This document shows, piece after piece, positions 1 to 8,312 of a stretch of DNA of 64,000 nucleotides. The stretch is from the NCBI RefSeq assembly GCF_913057115.1, contig NZ_CAJXNN010000008.1, positions 1-64,000 of the forward strand. Reading direction: 5' to 3'. The notes beneath the pieces were generated by a model, which did not search any database, had not been told where the DNA came from, and worked only from the letters and a program-made list of their open reading frames with translations. Both the position numbers and the translations under genes were made by a program. This DNA comes from an uncultured Roseovarius sp. GTDB taxonomy: Bacteria > Pseudomonadota > Alphaproteobacteria > Rhodobacterales > Rhodobacteraceae. Positions within the stretch are counted from its first letter, which is position 1; every line of letters starts with the position of its first letter.

Positions 1-407
1 ATTGACCTCCGCGCCATACGCTCTTGGTTGCGGATTAAGCGAATGGTCTTTGCGGCGCCGCGCGCATCCATCGACGAGCCTTGGGTAGGGATAATCACCA
101 GGTCGGCCATGCCGATGGCATTCGCGACCATGAGACTTGCTGTGCCTTCGAGATCAACGATGACAAATTGCGAGGATTGTGCGGCCTCGTCGATTTGTTC
201 AACGATCGAGTCCTCGGTCACGTCGCTATGAACGGTGATCGTTTCGGGTTTGTCGGGCAGGCTTGCCCATTGAGAAATCCATTTTTCTGGATCGGCATCG
301 AGCAAGGTCACGGAGGCACCCTTCTCTGCAAGCTCTGTCGCGAGCAGAAGTGCGCTTGTGGTCTTCCCTGCCCCGCCTTTGGGGTTTGCGAATGCAATAA
401 CTGGCAT
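1..407 (-). CDS. ParA-family partitioning ATPase, partial (runs off the left edge)
   Basis: The first 135 codons of a ParA/MinD-type P-loop ATPase are visible; the C-terminus lies outside the window. The protein opens directly with the deviant Walker A box (PKGGAGKTT, about residues 9-17). It continues with a LLDADP segment (Walker A' region) and an [11 protein letters not shown]alker B segment. These proteins are small, lack an N-terminal DNA-binding domain, and segregate plasmids or chromids by oscillating on the nucleoid. The ATG at 407 is chosen because the P-loop starts 9 residues after it, as in short ParA proteins. The upstream 150 bases hold repeated TAGCTA motifs that could be its operator or centromere. 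No ParB partner is visible. It could also be a ParA-like orphan of an integrated plasmid. Confidence 0.85.
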   Translation of the reverse strand, partial: MPVIAFANPKGGAGKTTSALLLATELAEKGASVTLLDADPEKWISQWASLPDKPETITVHSDVTEDSIVEQIDEAAQSSQFVIVDLEGTASLMVANAIGMADLVIIPTQGSSMDARGAAKTIRLIRNQERMARRS

Positions 408-454
408 GGCGGTTCTTTCGGGTTCGGGTTCAACAAATCGACGCAATGATACCA

Positions 455-560
455 GATAGCTACCAGTTAGCCAAATGTTATCTAGTAGCTAACCGATACT
501 AAACAGGTATTAATATAGTAGCTAGTAGCTATCCAATACCAATGGGCTATCTATTAGCTA
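455..560. repeat. TAGCTA repeat cluster upstream of the ParA gene
   Basis: The hexamer TAGCTA occurs at 457-462, 486-491, 519-524, 526-531 and 555-560, with start spacings of 29, 33, 7 and 29 bases. Imperfect copies (TTAGCC at 467) lie between. The stretch is much more AT-rich than its surroundings. The position between the ParA start and the next gene's 3' end suggests a ParA/replication operator or a partition site. This is inference from position and repetition only. Confidence 0.45.
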
Positions 561-1298
561 CCACTCAGCGACTTTCGTTCGCCGCTCCGGTCCATCATCG
601 CGATCGCGATCCCTACGACGGGCACGTTCCCGCGCTTCCCGAGCCTTCTGGCGACGGATAGCCTTTTCAAGCTCAAGGGCTTTCCGGCGCTCCTCTGCAT
701 CCGGTCCCTTATAGTCAGGCTCAAGGTGGCGCGGACCGCGCGCACGATCCGCCTGCTTCTCGGCGCGGCGCTTTCGGTTGCCTTCGGAAAACAGCCCGGT
801 CTTGCCATCCTTGTCTGGCTGCGTGCGAAGCCTCTGTCTTCTCTGCTTTGGCTCCGGCTCGGACTTGTCAGGGGCGAGCGCTTTCTCAGCCGCGGCGCGA
901 CGATCTTTTCGGCCCGCATTGGCCAGGAAGTCAGGCATCTCGGTTGGATCGTCCGCGCGCGACGGTTGGCTGCGCGGCGGGGCAGGGGGCGTGCCCGCAT
1001 CGCCTCCACGGCCGTCGCCGGTGTCATCACGGCTCTTGCCTGTCTCGCCCTGGCCGCCCACCTCGGCCTCGTGAGGCGACGGCGGCGGTGCGTGCCTATC
1101 CCAAATCCCTGAGAGCCCCTCACGCGGCTCTGTGATGGCATCTGAGCGCTGCTCCTGCTCGGGCTCGGCGGGAAGGGCAGGGGGCTCCTGAGAGGGCAGG
1201 GGAGGGGTCTCTTTCTCCTCCGACTGCCGCTGATCGGCGGCTTCGCGAGCGAGCAGGATATCCTCCGCTCGCTGAGCGCGCGCCTGTGCCGCGCGCAA
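558..1298 (-). CDS. charged low-complexity hypothetical protein
   Basis: A 246-residue reading frame from a TTG start, extremely rich in Arg, Glu, Asp, Lys, Pro and Ala. The second half is a predicted highly charged helix (repeated RR/RE/RD runs). No domain is recognised. The frame remains open upstream to at least 1375, inside the end of the resolvase gene, so the true start could be further upstream or the N-terminus may have been lost in a rearrangement. The character resembles the C-terminal tail of plasmid mobilisation or relaxase-like proteins, but that is only an impression. The overlapping frame ending at 554 is considered a shadow. Confidence 0.45.
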   Translation of the reverse strand: MRAAQARAQRAEDILLAREAADQRQSEEKETPPLPSQEPPALPAEPEQEQRSDAITEPREGLSGIWDRHAPPPSPHEAEVGGQGETGKSRDDTGDGRGGDAGTPPAPPRSQPSRADDPTEMPDFLANAGRKDRRAAAEKALAPDKSEPEPKQRRQRLRTQPDKDGKTGLFSEGNRKRRAEKQADRARGPRHLEPDYKGPDAEERRKALELEKAIRRQKAREARERARRRDRDRDDGPERRTKVAEW

Positions 1299-1363
1299 GA
1301 GAGACTGCTCGCGCTCGAAACGCTGCTCTTGGGGTCCTTTCCGGCTGAGTGCAGGATCGTACG

Positions 1364-1993
1364 TTAGGCGGCCAGGACGCGTCTTCCGTTGTCTCGGAGC
1401 TCTCCGTTAGGGCCGACATATCGGTAAATAGTGACAGGCTTGACGCCGAGCTCCTTTGCGAGCTGCGCGACGGAGGTATCGCGGTTTGACATGGCCGCCT
1501 GCGCAAGGCGCACTTGAGCTTTGGTCAGCGCGAATTTGCGACCGCCTTTTCGCCCTCGCGCCCGGGCCGCCTTGAGACCTGCGACAGTGCGCTCGCGGAT
1601 CAGTTCCCGTTCAAATTCCGCCAGAGCTGCAAAGATGCCGAATATCAACCGCCCTGCAGCGGTGGTGGTGTCGATCTGCGCCCCTTGGCCGGTCAGGACG
1701 CGGAGGCCGATCTCGCGATCGGTCAGTTCCTGCACGATTGTAACGAGGTGTTTGAGATCACGGCCGAGGCGGTCGAGCTTCCAGACGACCAGGACATCGC
1801 CTTTGCGCAGAGCCTTGAGGCACGCATCGAGGCCTGGCCTGGTGTCGCGCTTACCTGAAGCCTGATCTTCGTAGATGCCGTTGGCTGCCACGCCCGCTTC
1901 GATGAGCGCGTCTCGCTGTAGGTCGAGGGATTGGCTGCCGTCGGCTTGTCTTATGACTTGAGCAGGCTTCCGTGGTATTGGAAGCCACTGCAC
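1364..1993 (-). CDS. Tn3-type serine resolvase with degenerate N-terminus
   Basis: Serine recombinase of the resolvase/invertase family, 209 codons from a GTG start. From residue about 19 onward it is a clear resolvase: SLDLQRDAL, then the KLDRLGRDLKHL active-site Arg region, the FGIFAALAEFERELIRERT segment, and a C-terminal Hin-type helix-turn-helix (VAQLAKELGVKPVTIYRYV). The usual N-terminal YARVS segment, which carries the nucleophilic serine, is replaced by AQVIRQADGS, so the catalytic Ser is absent. The start codon lies inside a 14-bp inverted repeat (1984-2020), which suggests the 5' end was replaced by recombination or insertion. It is probably inactive. Confidence 0.8.
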   Translation of the reverse strand: MQWLPIPRKPAQVIRQADGSQSLDLQRDALIEAGVAANGIYEDQASGKRDTRPGLDACLKALRKGDVLVVWKLDRLGRDLKHLVTIVQELTDREIGLRVLTGQGAQIDTTTAAGRLIFGIFAALAEFERELIRERTVAGLKAARARGRKGGRKFALTKAQVRLAQAAMSNRDTSVAQLAKELGVKPVTIYRYVGPNGELRDNGRRVLAA

Positions 1994-2020
1994 GCCACGC
2001 CATTTATGGCGTGCAGTGGC
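1984..2020. repeat. 14-bp perfect inverted repeat at the resolvase 5' junction
   Basis: GCCACTGCACGCCA at 1984-1997 is matched by its exact reverse complement at 2007-2020, with nine bases between. It covers the apparent start codon of the damaged resolvase and precedes the IS110 block. It may be an element end, a recombination junction, or a hairpin that blocks read-through. The sequence alone does not decide. Confidence 0.55.
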
Positions 2021-2151
2021 GGCGGTTGGATCGTAAGCGGCTGGGTCTATTGAAGGACCGTTCTCGAGTTTGATCGACCGCCGTCTTCCCCTTGGGCCTG
2101 AACGGATACGCGTGTTTCAGTCACGCATGACAAGCATAGGACGTGGAGAAG

Positions 2152-3087
2152 ATGACAGAGCATACCATCGGCGTGGATATTTCCAAATCCCATTTGGATG
2201 TTTTTGACGCGGAACGCCGCGAAGCGAAGCGTTTTGAGAATTCCATCAGCGGATTTCGGGCTTTTGAAAAATGGCTAGGCAAGGCGCACATCGCCCGTGT
2301 GGTGTACGAACCCACCGGCCCGTATCATCGCAATTTCGAAGAACGATTTTGTGACAAACTTCCCTTGGTGAAGGTGAACCCACTGCAGGCGCGCCGGTTC
2401 GCCGAGGCCTGTGGAACGCGCGCCAAGACCGACGCATTGGATGCGCGAGGACTGGCGCGCATGGGGGTCGCCCTGGAGCTGGAACCTGACATCCCGGTTG
2501 CGAAGGCAGCGCGTATTCTCAAAGACTTACAGGTTGCGCGAGCGGCCCTGATCAAAGAGCGGACACGTTTGAACAACCGCGGGTATGTGCAAACGAATAC
2601 CGTCCTTAAGCGCCAGACGAAAGCGCGTCTGGCCTTAGTGGAAAAGCAGCTCAGCGAACTTGACCGGGAAATTGATGCCCTGATCAAAGCGGACAAGACC
2701 TCTGCGCGGCGCCGTGAAATTGTCCAGTCGATCCCCGGCCTGGGCAGCGTCGCCAGCGCCGCAATTCTCACCTATCTGCCAGAGATCGGAACACTGGACC
2801 GGCGCCAGGTTGGCAGCCTCGCTGGCGTGGTACCTTACAACCGCGACTCAGGGCAGTGGAAGGGTAAGTCATTCATCAGCGGAGGACGCAAACCACTGCG
2901 GGACGCGCTCTACATGCCAGCGCTTGTGGCGATGCGCTACAACCCAGATCTAAAGACAAAATACGAGGCCCTGCGAGCCGCAGGCAAACCCGCAAAAGTC
3001 GCCATCGTCGCGATCATGCGCAAGCTCATCGAAACCGCAAACGCCTTGGTCAAAGCAGACCGCTTATGGGTGCCAAAAAGCTCTTGA
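2152..3087 (+). CDS. IS110-family transposase (first copy)
   Basis: A 311-residue IS110-family recombinase. The N-terminal RuvC-like DEDD domain shows D9 (GVDISK), E53 (YEPTGPY), and D94 and D97 (KTDALDARG). The C-terminal Transposase_20 domain contains the conserved serine region (SFISGGRKPLRDALY) after the helix-hairpin-helix-like SIPGLGSVASA segment. ATG 2152 is preferred over the in-frame GTG 2143 because of AGGA (2138-2141) and GGAG (2145-2148) upstream. IS110 elements use a bridge RNA encoded in their non-coding ends for target choice. The element ends cannot be set from one copy because IS110 elements usually lack obvious terminal inverted repeats. It looks full length and intact. Confidence 0.92.
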   Translation: MTEHTIGVDISKSHLDVFDAERREAKRFENSISGFRAFEKWLGKAHIARVVYEPTGPYHRNFEERFCDKLPLVKVNPLQARRFAEACGTRAKTDALDARGLARMGVALELEPDIPVAKAARILKDLQVARAALIKERTRLNNRGYVQTNTVLKRQTKARLALVEKQLSELDREIDALIKADKTSARRREIVQSIPGLGSVASAAILTYLPEIGTLDRRQVGSLAGVVPYNRDSGQWKGKSFISGGRKPLRDALYMPALVAMRYNPDLKTKYEALRAAGKPAKVAIVAIMRKLIETANALVKADRLWVPKSS

Positions 3088-3246
3088 TCAAGATGCTGTA
3101 ATGGGGCTTGGCGCTCAACATCACTGTTGTGAATTGCCATCGGGGATTTGTTGAGGTGTCGTTGCCCTTGGCACGTCGGAAGCGTGTCAACGGGGTCGTG
3201 CGGTTAGGCGGGCCCCAGAATTTCTTTGCGAAGAAAGGGCAACATC

Positions 3247-4278
3247 ATGGAACTGTATATCGGTTTGGACGTCTCTCTGGCAAGCACGGCGATTTGCGTG
3301 GTGTCGTCCCATGGTAAGGTGATCAAAGAAACGACAGCGGCCAGCGAACCCGAAGAGCTGGAACGAGCATTGCAGTCGCTGCCGGGCACCGTGGTCGGTG
3401 TCGGTCTGGAGGCCGGGCCGTTGTCACAATGGCTCCATCGGCATCTCACCGAGGCTGGGTTCGATACGGTTCTGATGGAAACACGACAAGTGAAGGGCGC
3501 GCTCAAGGCGATGCCGATCAAGACCGACAGGCGGGATGCCGAAGGCATCGCGCGGCTTTTGCAGATGGGCTGGTTTCGGCAGGTCCACTGCAAGTCGATA
3601 TCGGCGCAGGAATTGCGCGCGCTGTTGTCTGCGCGCAAGGCGATCCAGCAAGCCATCATCAACCTTGAGCTGTCGATCCGTGGCGTGCTGCGAAATTTCG
3701 GGCTGAAGATGGGACGCGTGGCCAAGGGGCGGTTCGAGGACCGGGTGCGGGAGCTGGCCGATGGCAATGTCATGCTGCAAGCCGCCGCAAATCCGATCCT
3801 GACAGCGCGCAAGGTGCTGCGTACAGAGTTGGCGGGCTTGGAGAAGCTCTCGCGCGACCATGCCAAATCCGACCCCGTGTGCCGCCAGTTCATGAGTATG
3901 CCTGGCGTGGGGGCGATCGTGGCGCTGACGGTCAAGTCGGCCATCGATGATCCGGATCGCTTTCGATCCTCGAAGGACGTCGGCCCGTGGGTAGGCTTGA
4001 CCCCAAGGCGCGAGCAATCCGGGGAACGCGACATCTTGGGTGCCATCTCCCGAGCCGGCGATGTAGGGCTACGCACCGCGCTCTACCAGGCTGCCTTGGT
4101 AATGCTGAACCTGGGTCGCCCCAGCTGGCTGACGGCATGGGCGTGGAATGTCGCCAAGCGGCGCGGCAAGAGGCGTGCGACTGTTGCGCTGGCGCGTCGC
4201 ATCGGGGTGATCCTGCATCGCATGTGGCAAGACGGCACTGAATTCCGCTTCAAGCGTATCGAGACAGCGGCTGCGTGA
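3247..4278 (+). CDS. IS110-family transposase (second, divergent copy)
   Basis: A 343-residue IS110-family recombinase, clearly distinct in sequence from its neighbour. DEDD residues: D8 (GLDVSLAST), E55 (LEAGPLSQW), D94 and D97 (KTDRRDAEG). Later come the SMPGVGAIVALT hairpin region and the C-terminal serine-containing Transposase_20 domain. ATG 3247 has AAAGGG just upstream. Only 159 bases separate it from the first transposase, so the two elements are adjacent or one has landed in the end of the other. The long downstream non-coding stretch contains stable hairpins and may hold the bridge RNA or the right end. Confidence 0.92.
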   Translation: MELYIGLDVSLASTAICVVSSHGKVIKETTAASEPEELERALQSLPGTVVGVGLEAGPLSQWLHRHLTEAGFDTVLMETRQVKGALKAMPIKTDRRDAEGIARLLQMGWFRQVHCKSISAQELRALLSARKAIQQAIINLELSIRGVLRNFGLKMGRVAKGRFEDRVRELADGNVMLQAAANPILTARKVLRTELAGLEKLSRDHAKSDPVCRQFMSMPGVGAIVALTVKSAIDDPDRFRSSKDVGPWVGLTPRREQSGERDILGAISRAGDVGLRTALYQAALVMLNLGRPSWLTAWAWNVAKRRGKRRATVALARRIGVILHRMWQDGTEFRFKRIETAAA

Positions 4279-4317
4279 GCGTCAAAAGCCACCGATAACA
4301 CGGAACCTGCAAGAAGG

Positions 4318-4390
4318 AGGTATCGGGCCGCGCCGATACGCGGCGGCTCACCGAGGTCCCGACCGGGACGCGGTCCCCGATGATGCCGTT
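4318..4390 (+). ncRNA. candidate structured RNA downstream of the second IS110 transposase
   Basis: Bases 4279-4737 hold no credible gene. Within them GTATCGG (4320-4326) pairs with CCGATAC (4333-4339), and GTCCC (4356-4360) pairs with GGGAC (4365-4369) across a GACC loop. IS110-family elements are known to encode a bridge RNA in a non-coding end (left end in the IS110 group, right end in the IS1111 group). The location and structure make this a candidate, but the guide loops have not been identified, so the call is inference. Confidence 0.3.
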
Positions 4391-4737
4391 ATCCGTCTCG
4401 CAGCCAGACACGCATAGTCTGAGCGCGTGAATAAGATAGGCACTCGGGATCCGCATTTGGACCAGGCATGATGTGGCAGCCATCGCGCTGACTACGGACG
4501 GAAGCATCATCCCGGTATGGGAAGCCTTTGGAGCAATCGCAAACGTGCAGCCCAGAGCGGCAACACCGAAAAAACGGTTGGCTTGGCAGAGATCCGGTGC
4601 GTCCGGCCCTCCGATATATCAGGTCTCCGCGCCGAACGCACCTTGCGTCGTCACCACGCCAAACCGTAGGTGACTGTTTTATCGACTGGAAAACCGCTTG
4701 ACAGAAAACGCCCCATTACGGAAGACGGATACTCGAG

Positions 4738-5193
4738 GTGTTTCTAGGGAGCACGCTCCTGATGACGCTGCCGCGCGGTCGTGCCTTCCGGGATGGCAGC
4801 CATGGCCATGTGGTCAACTATCACCACGTCATCCATTCGCTGCGCAAAAAGCCTATGGCTCTGATGGGGTTGGTCTACCGTGATCAGCTCTTTCCGCGGC
4901 AGGCCTTCCGCGACATGTTCGAAGTTCTCTTGGAGAGAGCCGGCGAGAAGGCCGCGTGCCGCGTAACGGTCGATCTTCTGGCGCTGGCCCACGATCGGGG
5001 GTGTGAAGCCGAACTGGCCGCGCACCTCGAAGAAGATCTCTCACAGCACCGCACACCAGACATTCCAACGCTGCGGGCGCTGTTTGGCCCATCAGAAGAT
5101 ACGCTTCCGACCGTCAAGGTGCAGTTGGCCGATCTCAAGTCCTATAACCGGCTGGCCAGCACCCCGGCATCCGATCTGGAGGTAACAGCATGA
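4738..5193 (+). pseudogene. istA: istA 3' fragment (IS21-family transposase)
   Basis: About 151 codons match the C-terminal region of IS21-family IstA: FLGST, LMTLPRGR, VNYHHVIHSLRKKPMAL, YRDQLFPR and LLALAHDRGCEAEL. The N-terminal helix-turn-helix and the DDE catalytic core are missing, so no transposase can be made. The frame is open a little further upstream, but the sequence there is of another origin (the IS110 right flank). The stop overlaps the istB start by four bases (ATGA), the usual IS21 arrangement. Confidence 0.85.
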
Positions 5194-5999
5194 CATCGAC
5201 CCAGACAGATGCCGCCCGCCTCAACCTTGCCCTCACCGAGTTGCGCTTGCCGGCCATCAAAGCCCTCTGGCCACGCTTCGCGGAGCAGGCCGATAAAGAA
5301 GGGTGGCCCGCCGCACGCCTGCTCAGCACCTTGGTGGAACATGAACTGGCGGAACGTGATCGCCGCCGGATCGCGCGACATCTGGCACAAGCCAGACTGC
5401 TGCCAGCAAAGACGCTGGAGACCTTCGACTTCTCAGCCGTCCCCATGGTGTCCAAAGCGCATGTCAGCGCCATCACCGCGGGCGACAGCTGGATCTCAAA
5501 GGGCAGCAACATACTGCTGTTCGGCCCGCCCGGTGTGGGCAAGTCGCATCTCGGATCGGCCATCGGCCTGTCCCTTGTCGAGAAAGGCTACCGCGTGCTC
5601 TTCACCAGAACCACCGACCTGGTTCAGAAGCTGCAGCAAGCCCGGCGCGATCTCGCCCTCGAAAGCACCATCGCGAAGCTGGATAAATTCCACCTTCTGA
5701 TCCTCGACGACATCACCTACGTCACCAAGGATCAGGCCGAAACCAGCGTCCTCTTCGAACTCATCAGCGCACGATACGAGCGCCGCTCAATGCTGATCAC
5801 GGCCAACCAACCTTTTGGGGAGTGGAACGCAATCTTCCCTGATCCGGCCATGACCTTGGCCGCCGTCGACAGACTCGTTCATCACGCAACCATCTTCGAG
5901 ATGAACGTGGAAAGCTATCGGCGCCGCGCTGCCGAGCAGGCAAAAGGTCCTGGACGACCAGCACAAAGAGCGACACCAGCCAACACCAAACCTGATTGA
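5190..5999 (+). CDS. istB: IS21 helper ATPase IstB
   Basis: A 269-residue AAA+ ATPase of the IstB/DnaC type that helps the IstA transposase choose and remodel target DNA. Walker A is GPPGVGKS near residue 110, Walker B is LLILDDI near 170, and a sensor-1-like ITANQPFGEW segment follows. The N-terminal LRLPAIKALW region is the usual IstB leader domain. The length is normal for the family and the frame is intact. It overlaps istA by ATGA, implying translational coupling. Without IstA it cannot mobilise this copy. Confidence 0.92.
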   Translation: MTSTQTDAARLNLALTELRLPAIKALWPRFAEQADKEGWPAARLLSTLVEHELAERDRRRIARHLAQARLLPAKTLETFDFSAVPMVSKAHVSAITAGDSWISKGSNILLFGPPGVGKSHLGSAIGLSLVEKGYRVLFTRTTDLVQKLQQARRDLALESTIAKLDKFHLLILDDITYVTKDQAETSVLFELISARYERRSMLITANQPFGEWNAIFPDPAMTLAAVDRLVHHATIFEMNVESYRRRAAEQAKGPGRPAQRATPANTKPD

Positions 6000-6128
6000 C
6001 GCCCCGCGACAATCAAAACCCAGAAAAAACTTGATGGTGGCGGCAAAGCCCGCCATCATCACAAACGTTGCGACCAAGGACTCTCATCCTGATTGACGCG
6101 CAACTCTCACCCAGATTGTCGCGCTACA
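5991..6128. repeat. IS21 right end with repeated transposase-binding sites
   Basis: CCTGATTGACGC occurs at 5991-6002 and 6088-6099, and the related CCAGATTGTCGC at 6111-6122, 23 bases after the previous copy. IS21 elements carry multiple such terminal sites for IstA. The first copy overlaps the istB stop. Confidence 0.65.
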
Positions 6129-7001
6129 GTCTTTGATCTCGGCTTTTTTGAAGCCTTCGGCAATCAAGTTTTCGTAAGGGTTCAGCACCTCACAACCAAG
6201 CCAACTTGGATGAACTTTACCGGTCATTGCGGTCAGAATTGTTGGGTTACAGGCACTAATATCAACCTCGACAATTGCTTCCCCGTTCAAGGTATACTTG
6301 GCTCGCTCTGTTGGTGGCTCATTCGTGTAGGCGCACTGGTATCGCCCACCCACGTCAAGGTCATAAGCGTTGAACAAACGTGTCCCATAACCAAGTTTAG
6401 CGCCTTCAGGGGTAACCAAAGGCATAGCTGTATGCCAATCGCGTAATTTGATAAAATCTTGGTAGACTTGGGAACTTTCACTGATCGAAATAGTTTGCGT
6501 GTCTTTGCTCTTGTCGCGTCGAACCGTGGCCGTCACCGGGTTGAGGTAGCTGCAATTCGTGAATGATAACTCTGTTGACGCAACCTTGCTCCAGAGGCTG
6601 TGAGAGATTTCAAAAAGCTCAGCCTTGCTATCAAACCCGTAACCGTCAGTGTCATTGTAGTGACCCCGCACCTTGATGATCACACCACTTTTGATTAGCG
6701 CCTTTCGAAACGCCTCGATGACTTTCGTCCCGATCTTTGTTCTATTATGCCAGTGATTTCTGTTGCCTCTGAAGATGAAATTCCTCCTGCCCTTCTTCTG
6801 CATCCGTCGAACAGCACTCAGGAAGTTTGCAGCCAAGCACGCCCGCTTCCTGTTGAGAGTTGCCGCCTTATCTTTCCCAAGAGGGAGACCGCCATCACGA
6901 TGCAGTATTTCTAGCAGTTCCCAGACTAAATCATTGGTGGCTACATGGTCAGGATTGGCGTCCTGAGAGATGAAAAAGAACTCTGGATTGTCCATGAACA
7001 T
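6129..7001 (-). pseudogene. truncated replication-like hypothetical gene, cut by the IS21 end
   Basis: About 290 codons of native sequence end abruptly at 6129, where the IS21 right terminus begins. The frame then runs 15 codons into the element and stops at 6084. The sequence is Lys- and Asn-rich and less GC-rich than the core. The last native part (GRYQC, ER..YTLNGEAIVEVDIS, then NPTILTAMTG) resembles a family of phage/plasmid proteins, and the VDISACNPTILTAMTG segment looks like motif A of a family A polymerase palm (Asp-x-Ser...Leu...Gly). That resemblance is by eye only. Later motifs would have been in the lost part. Start at the first ATG, with a second Met two codons on. Confidence 0.6.
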
Positions 7002-7505
7002 CGCCTCACAAAAAAGTGCTTAATAGAGCCTGATGAATTCCGCTAAAGTGAGAGACTTGGTAAGAGTATTATATTCATAATTATAGATATACCTTACAGT
7101 GGGTAGCTTGAGTCCGTCCCTATTGGTCGTACTATAAGCTTGATGCAGCCGGGTTATGTCTGAATACATTCAATCAAGAACGCTACAGAGCTGAATTCCC
7201 GCAATAATATCAGCAACTTAAGGGGTTTGTTTTGCTGTTAGATCATGGGGTTAAGCCCTCTTTGTTGCAGTGGCGCTTTGCCCTCGCCATAGGTGACGAA
7301 GTGTAATGATGCCAAGGGGTTACCAATGGTTCGCTCTCTATTTTTTGGGGCTTTATTTCTATCTCGGGGATGGCTTTCCACCGCTGGGCAGTTCAACAGG
7401 GCCTTGGCTCAAAGGTCGATTTGATAGACGTAAAGTTGTTTCAGGCAGGGTCACCCCTCTGAGCAGCTTTAACCCGACTAAAGCGCACGATTGTCACATC
7501 CAAGT
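7002..7505. other. AT-rich intergenic region, no convincing gene
   Basis: About 500 bases between the truncated gene and the recombinase promoter region. A 67-codon frame at 7306-7509 has no ribosome-binding site worth the name and no recognisable family, so it is not called. The sequence is AT-rich around 7040-7100, which would fit promoters for the minus-strand gene. Confidence 0.5.
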
Positions 7506-7611
7506 GTAGTCTAGTGACGCTACTGTGACTGTTACCAAAAAGCGGTAACATTAGACTTAAATTTGCTTTCTGTTGTTACCGAATCACTGTAGTCTAGTGT
7601 CAGATGTTACC
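7506..7611. promoter_or_regulatory. candidate res/operator region of the serine recombinase
   Basis: An 11-base direct repeat GTAGTCTAGTG occurs at 7506-7516 and 7589-7599. GTTACC occurs at 7531-7536, 7575-7580 and 7606-7611, and its complement GGTAAC at 7544-7549. The block lies immediately upstream of the recombinase start, the normal place for a res site that doubles as the recombinase operator. Function is inferred from arrangement. Confidence 0.45.
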
Positions 7612-7624
7612 AATGGAGAATGTC

Positions 7625-8167
7625 ATGGCTACTATCGGATACCGTCGCGTCAGTTCAGAAGGCCAGAACCTAGATCGCCAAGACTTGGGTGAACTGGATA
7701 AAGTGTTTGAGGAAAAGCTCTCAGGTAAGTCCGCCAAGGATCGCCCAGCGCTGCAAGCCATGATCGACTATGCCCGTGAAGGTGATAGCGTGGTTGTCTA
7801 CTCCATCGATCGACTTGCCCGTGACCTCAGAGACCTTCAGGACATTATTAGCACCCTAAACGACAAAGGCGTTGATATTAGCTTCTTGTCTGAGAGTCTG
7901 ACCTTCAGCGCCGACGCTGATGATGCATTCGCCAAGCTACAATTGCAGATGATGGGTGCCTTTGCTGAGTTTGAACGCAACATCATCCGTAAACGCCAAG
8001 CTGAAGGGATTGCCAAAGCCAAGGCCGCTGGGAAGTTCAAGGGCGGCAAGAAACGGATCGACCGCGATCAAGTCCACAAGCTACGCTCTGACGGCCTCAG
8101 CACCTACAAGATTGCAGAACAGATGGGCATCTCTCGAATGTCAGTTCATCGCATTCTAAACGAGTAA
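7625..8167 (+). CDS. serine recombinase (resolvase/invertase family)
   Basis: A 180-residue small serine recombinase. The catalytic serine lies in GYRRVSSEGQNLDRQ near residue 10. Downstream are SIDRLARDLRDLQ (active-site arginines), the QMMGAFAEFERNIIRKRQAEGI dimer helix and a C-terminal helix-turn-helix (STYKIAEQMGISRMSVHRIL). ATG 7625 is preferred over upstream ATGs because GGAG at 7616-7619 is well placed and the family begins almost at the YRRVS motif. The length is normal for a plasmid or transposon resolvase. A repeat-rich region just upstream may be its target. It appears intact, unlike the resolvase at 1364-1993. Confidence 0.9.
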   Translation: MATIGYRRVSSEGQNLDRQDLGELDKVFEEKLSGKSAKDRPALQAMIDYAREGDSVVVYSIDRLARDLRDLQDIISTLNDKGVDISFLSESLTFSADADDAFAKLQLQMMGAFAEFERNIIRKRQAEGIAKAKAAGKFKGGKKRIDRDQVHKLRSDGLSTYKIAEQMGISRMSVHRILNE

Positions 8168-8188
8168 ATATTACTGACATAATATGTG

Positions 8189-8220
8189 AGGGGTTCTGCT
8201 TAGGCGCGTAGGGAACCCTT
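8189..8220 (+). terminator. weak hairpin after the serine recombinase
   Basis: GGGTTC at 8191-8196 pairs with GAACCC at 8213-8218 across a 16-base loop. Only a short T run follows, so termination strength is uncertain. Confidence 0.35.
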
Positions 8221-8312
8221 AGTTTCACACAGCTAGGGATTGCGTTGGTCTAGTAACGCCCCCAATTTTTAAGAGAAAGTTTTTACTTTTGCGCTTAGAC
8301 CCAAACAGAGTG

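Larger units (their letters stand above)
4738..6128 (+). mobile_element. IS21-family remnant (left half lost, right end intact)
   Basis: It consists of the istA 3' fragment, complete istB and the right terminus with its repeated binding sites. The left boundary is not defined and has been replaced by the IS110 block. The right end is set at 6128, because on the minus strand the interrupted host gene runs up to 6129 and is then followed by TGTAGCGCGACAATC, an IS21-like TG terminus. Confidence 0.75.

Noticed and set aside
554-1141. Second minus-strand frame beside the charged hypothetical gene
   Set aside because: Arg/Ser/Pro-rich without family match. The frame at 558-1298 is longer and has a more protein-like, though low-complexity, composition.
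7306-7509. 67-codon plus-strand frame
   Set aside because: No ribosome-binding site or family; it runs into the repeat region before the recombinase.
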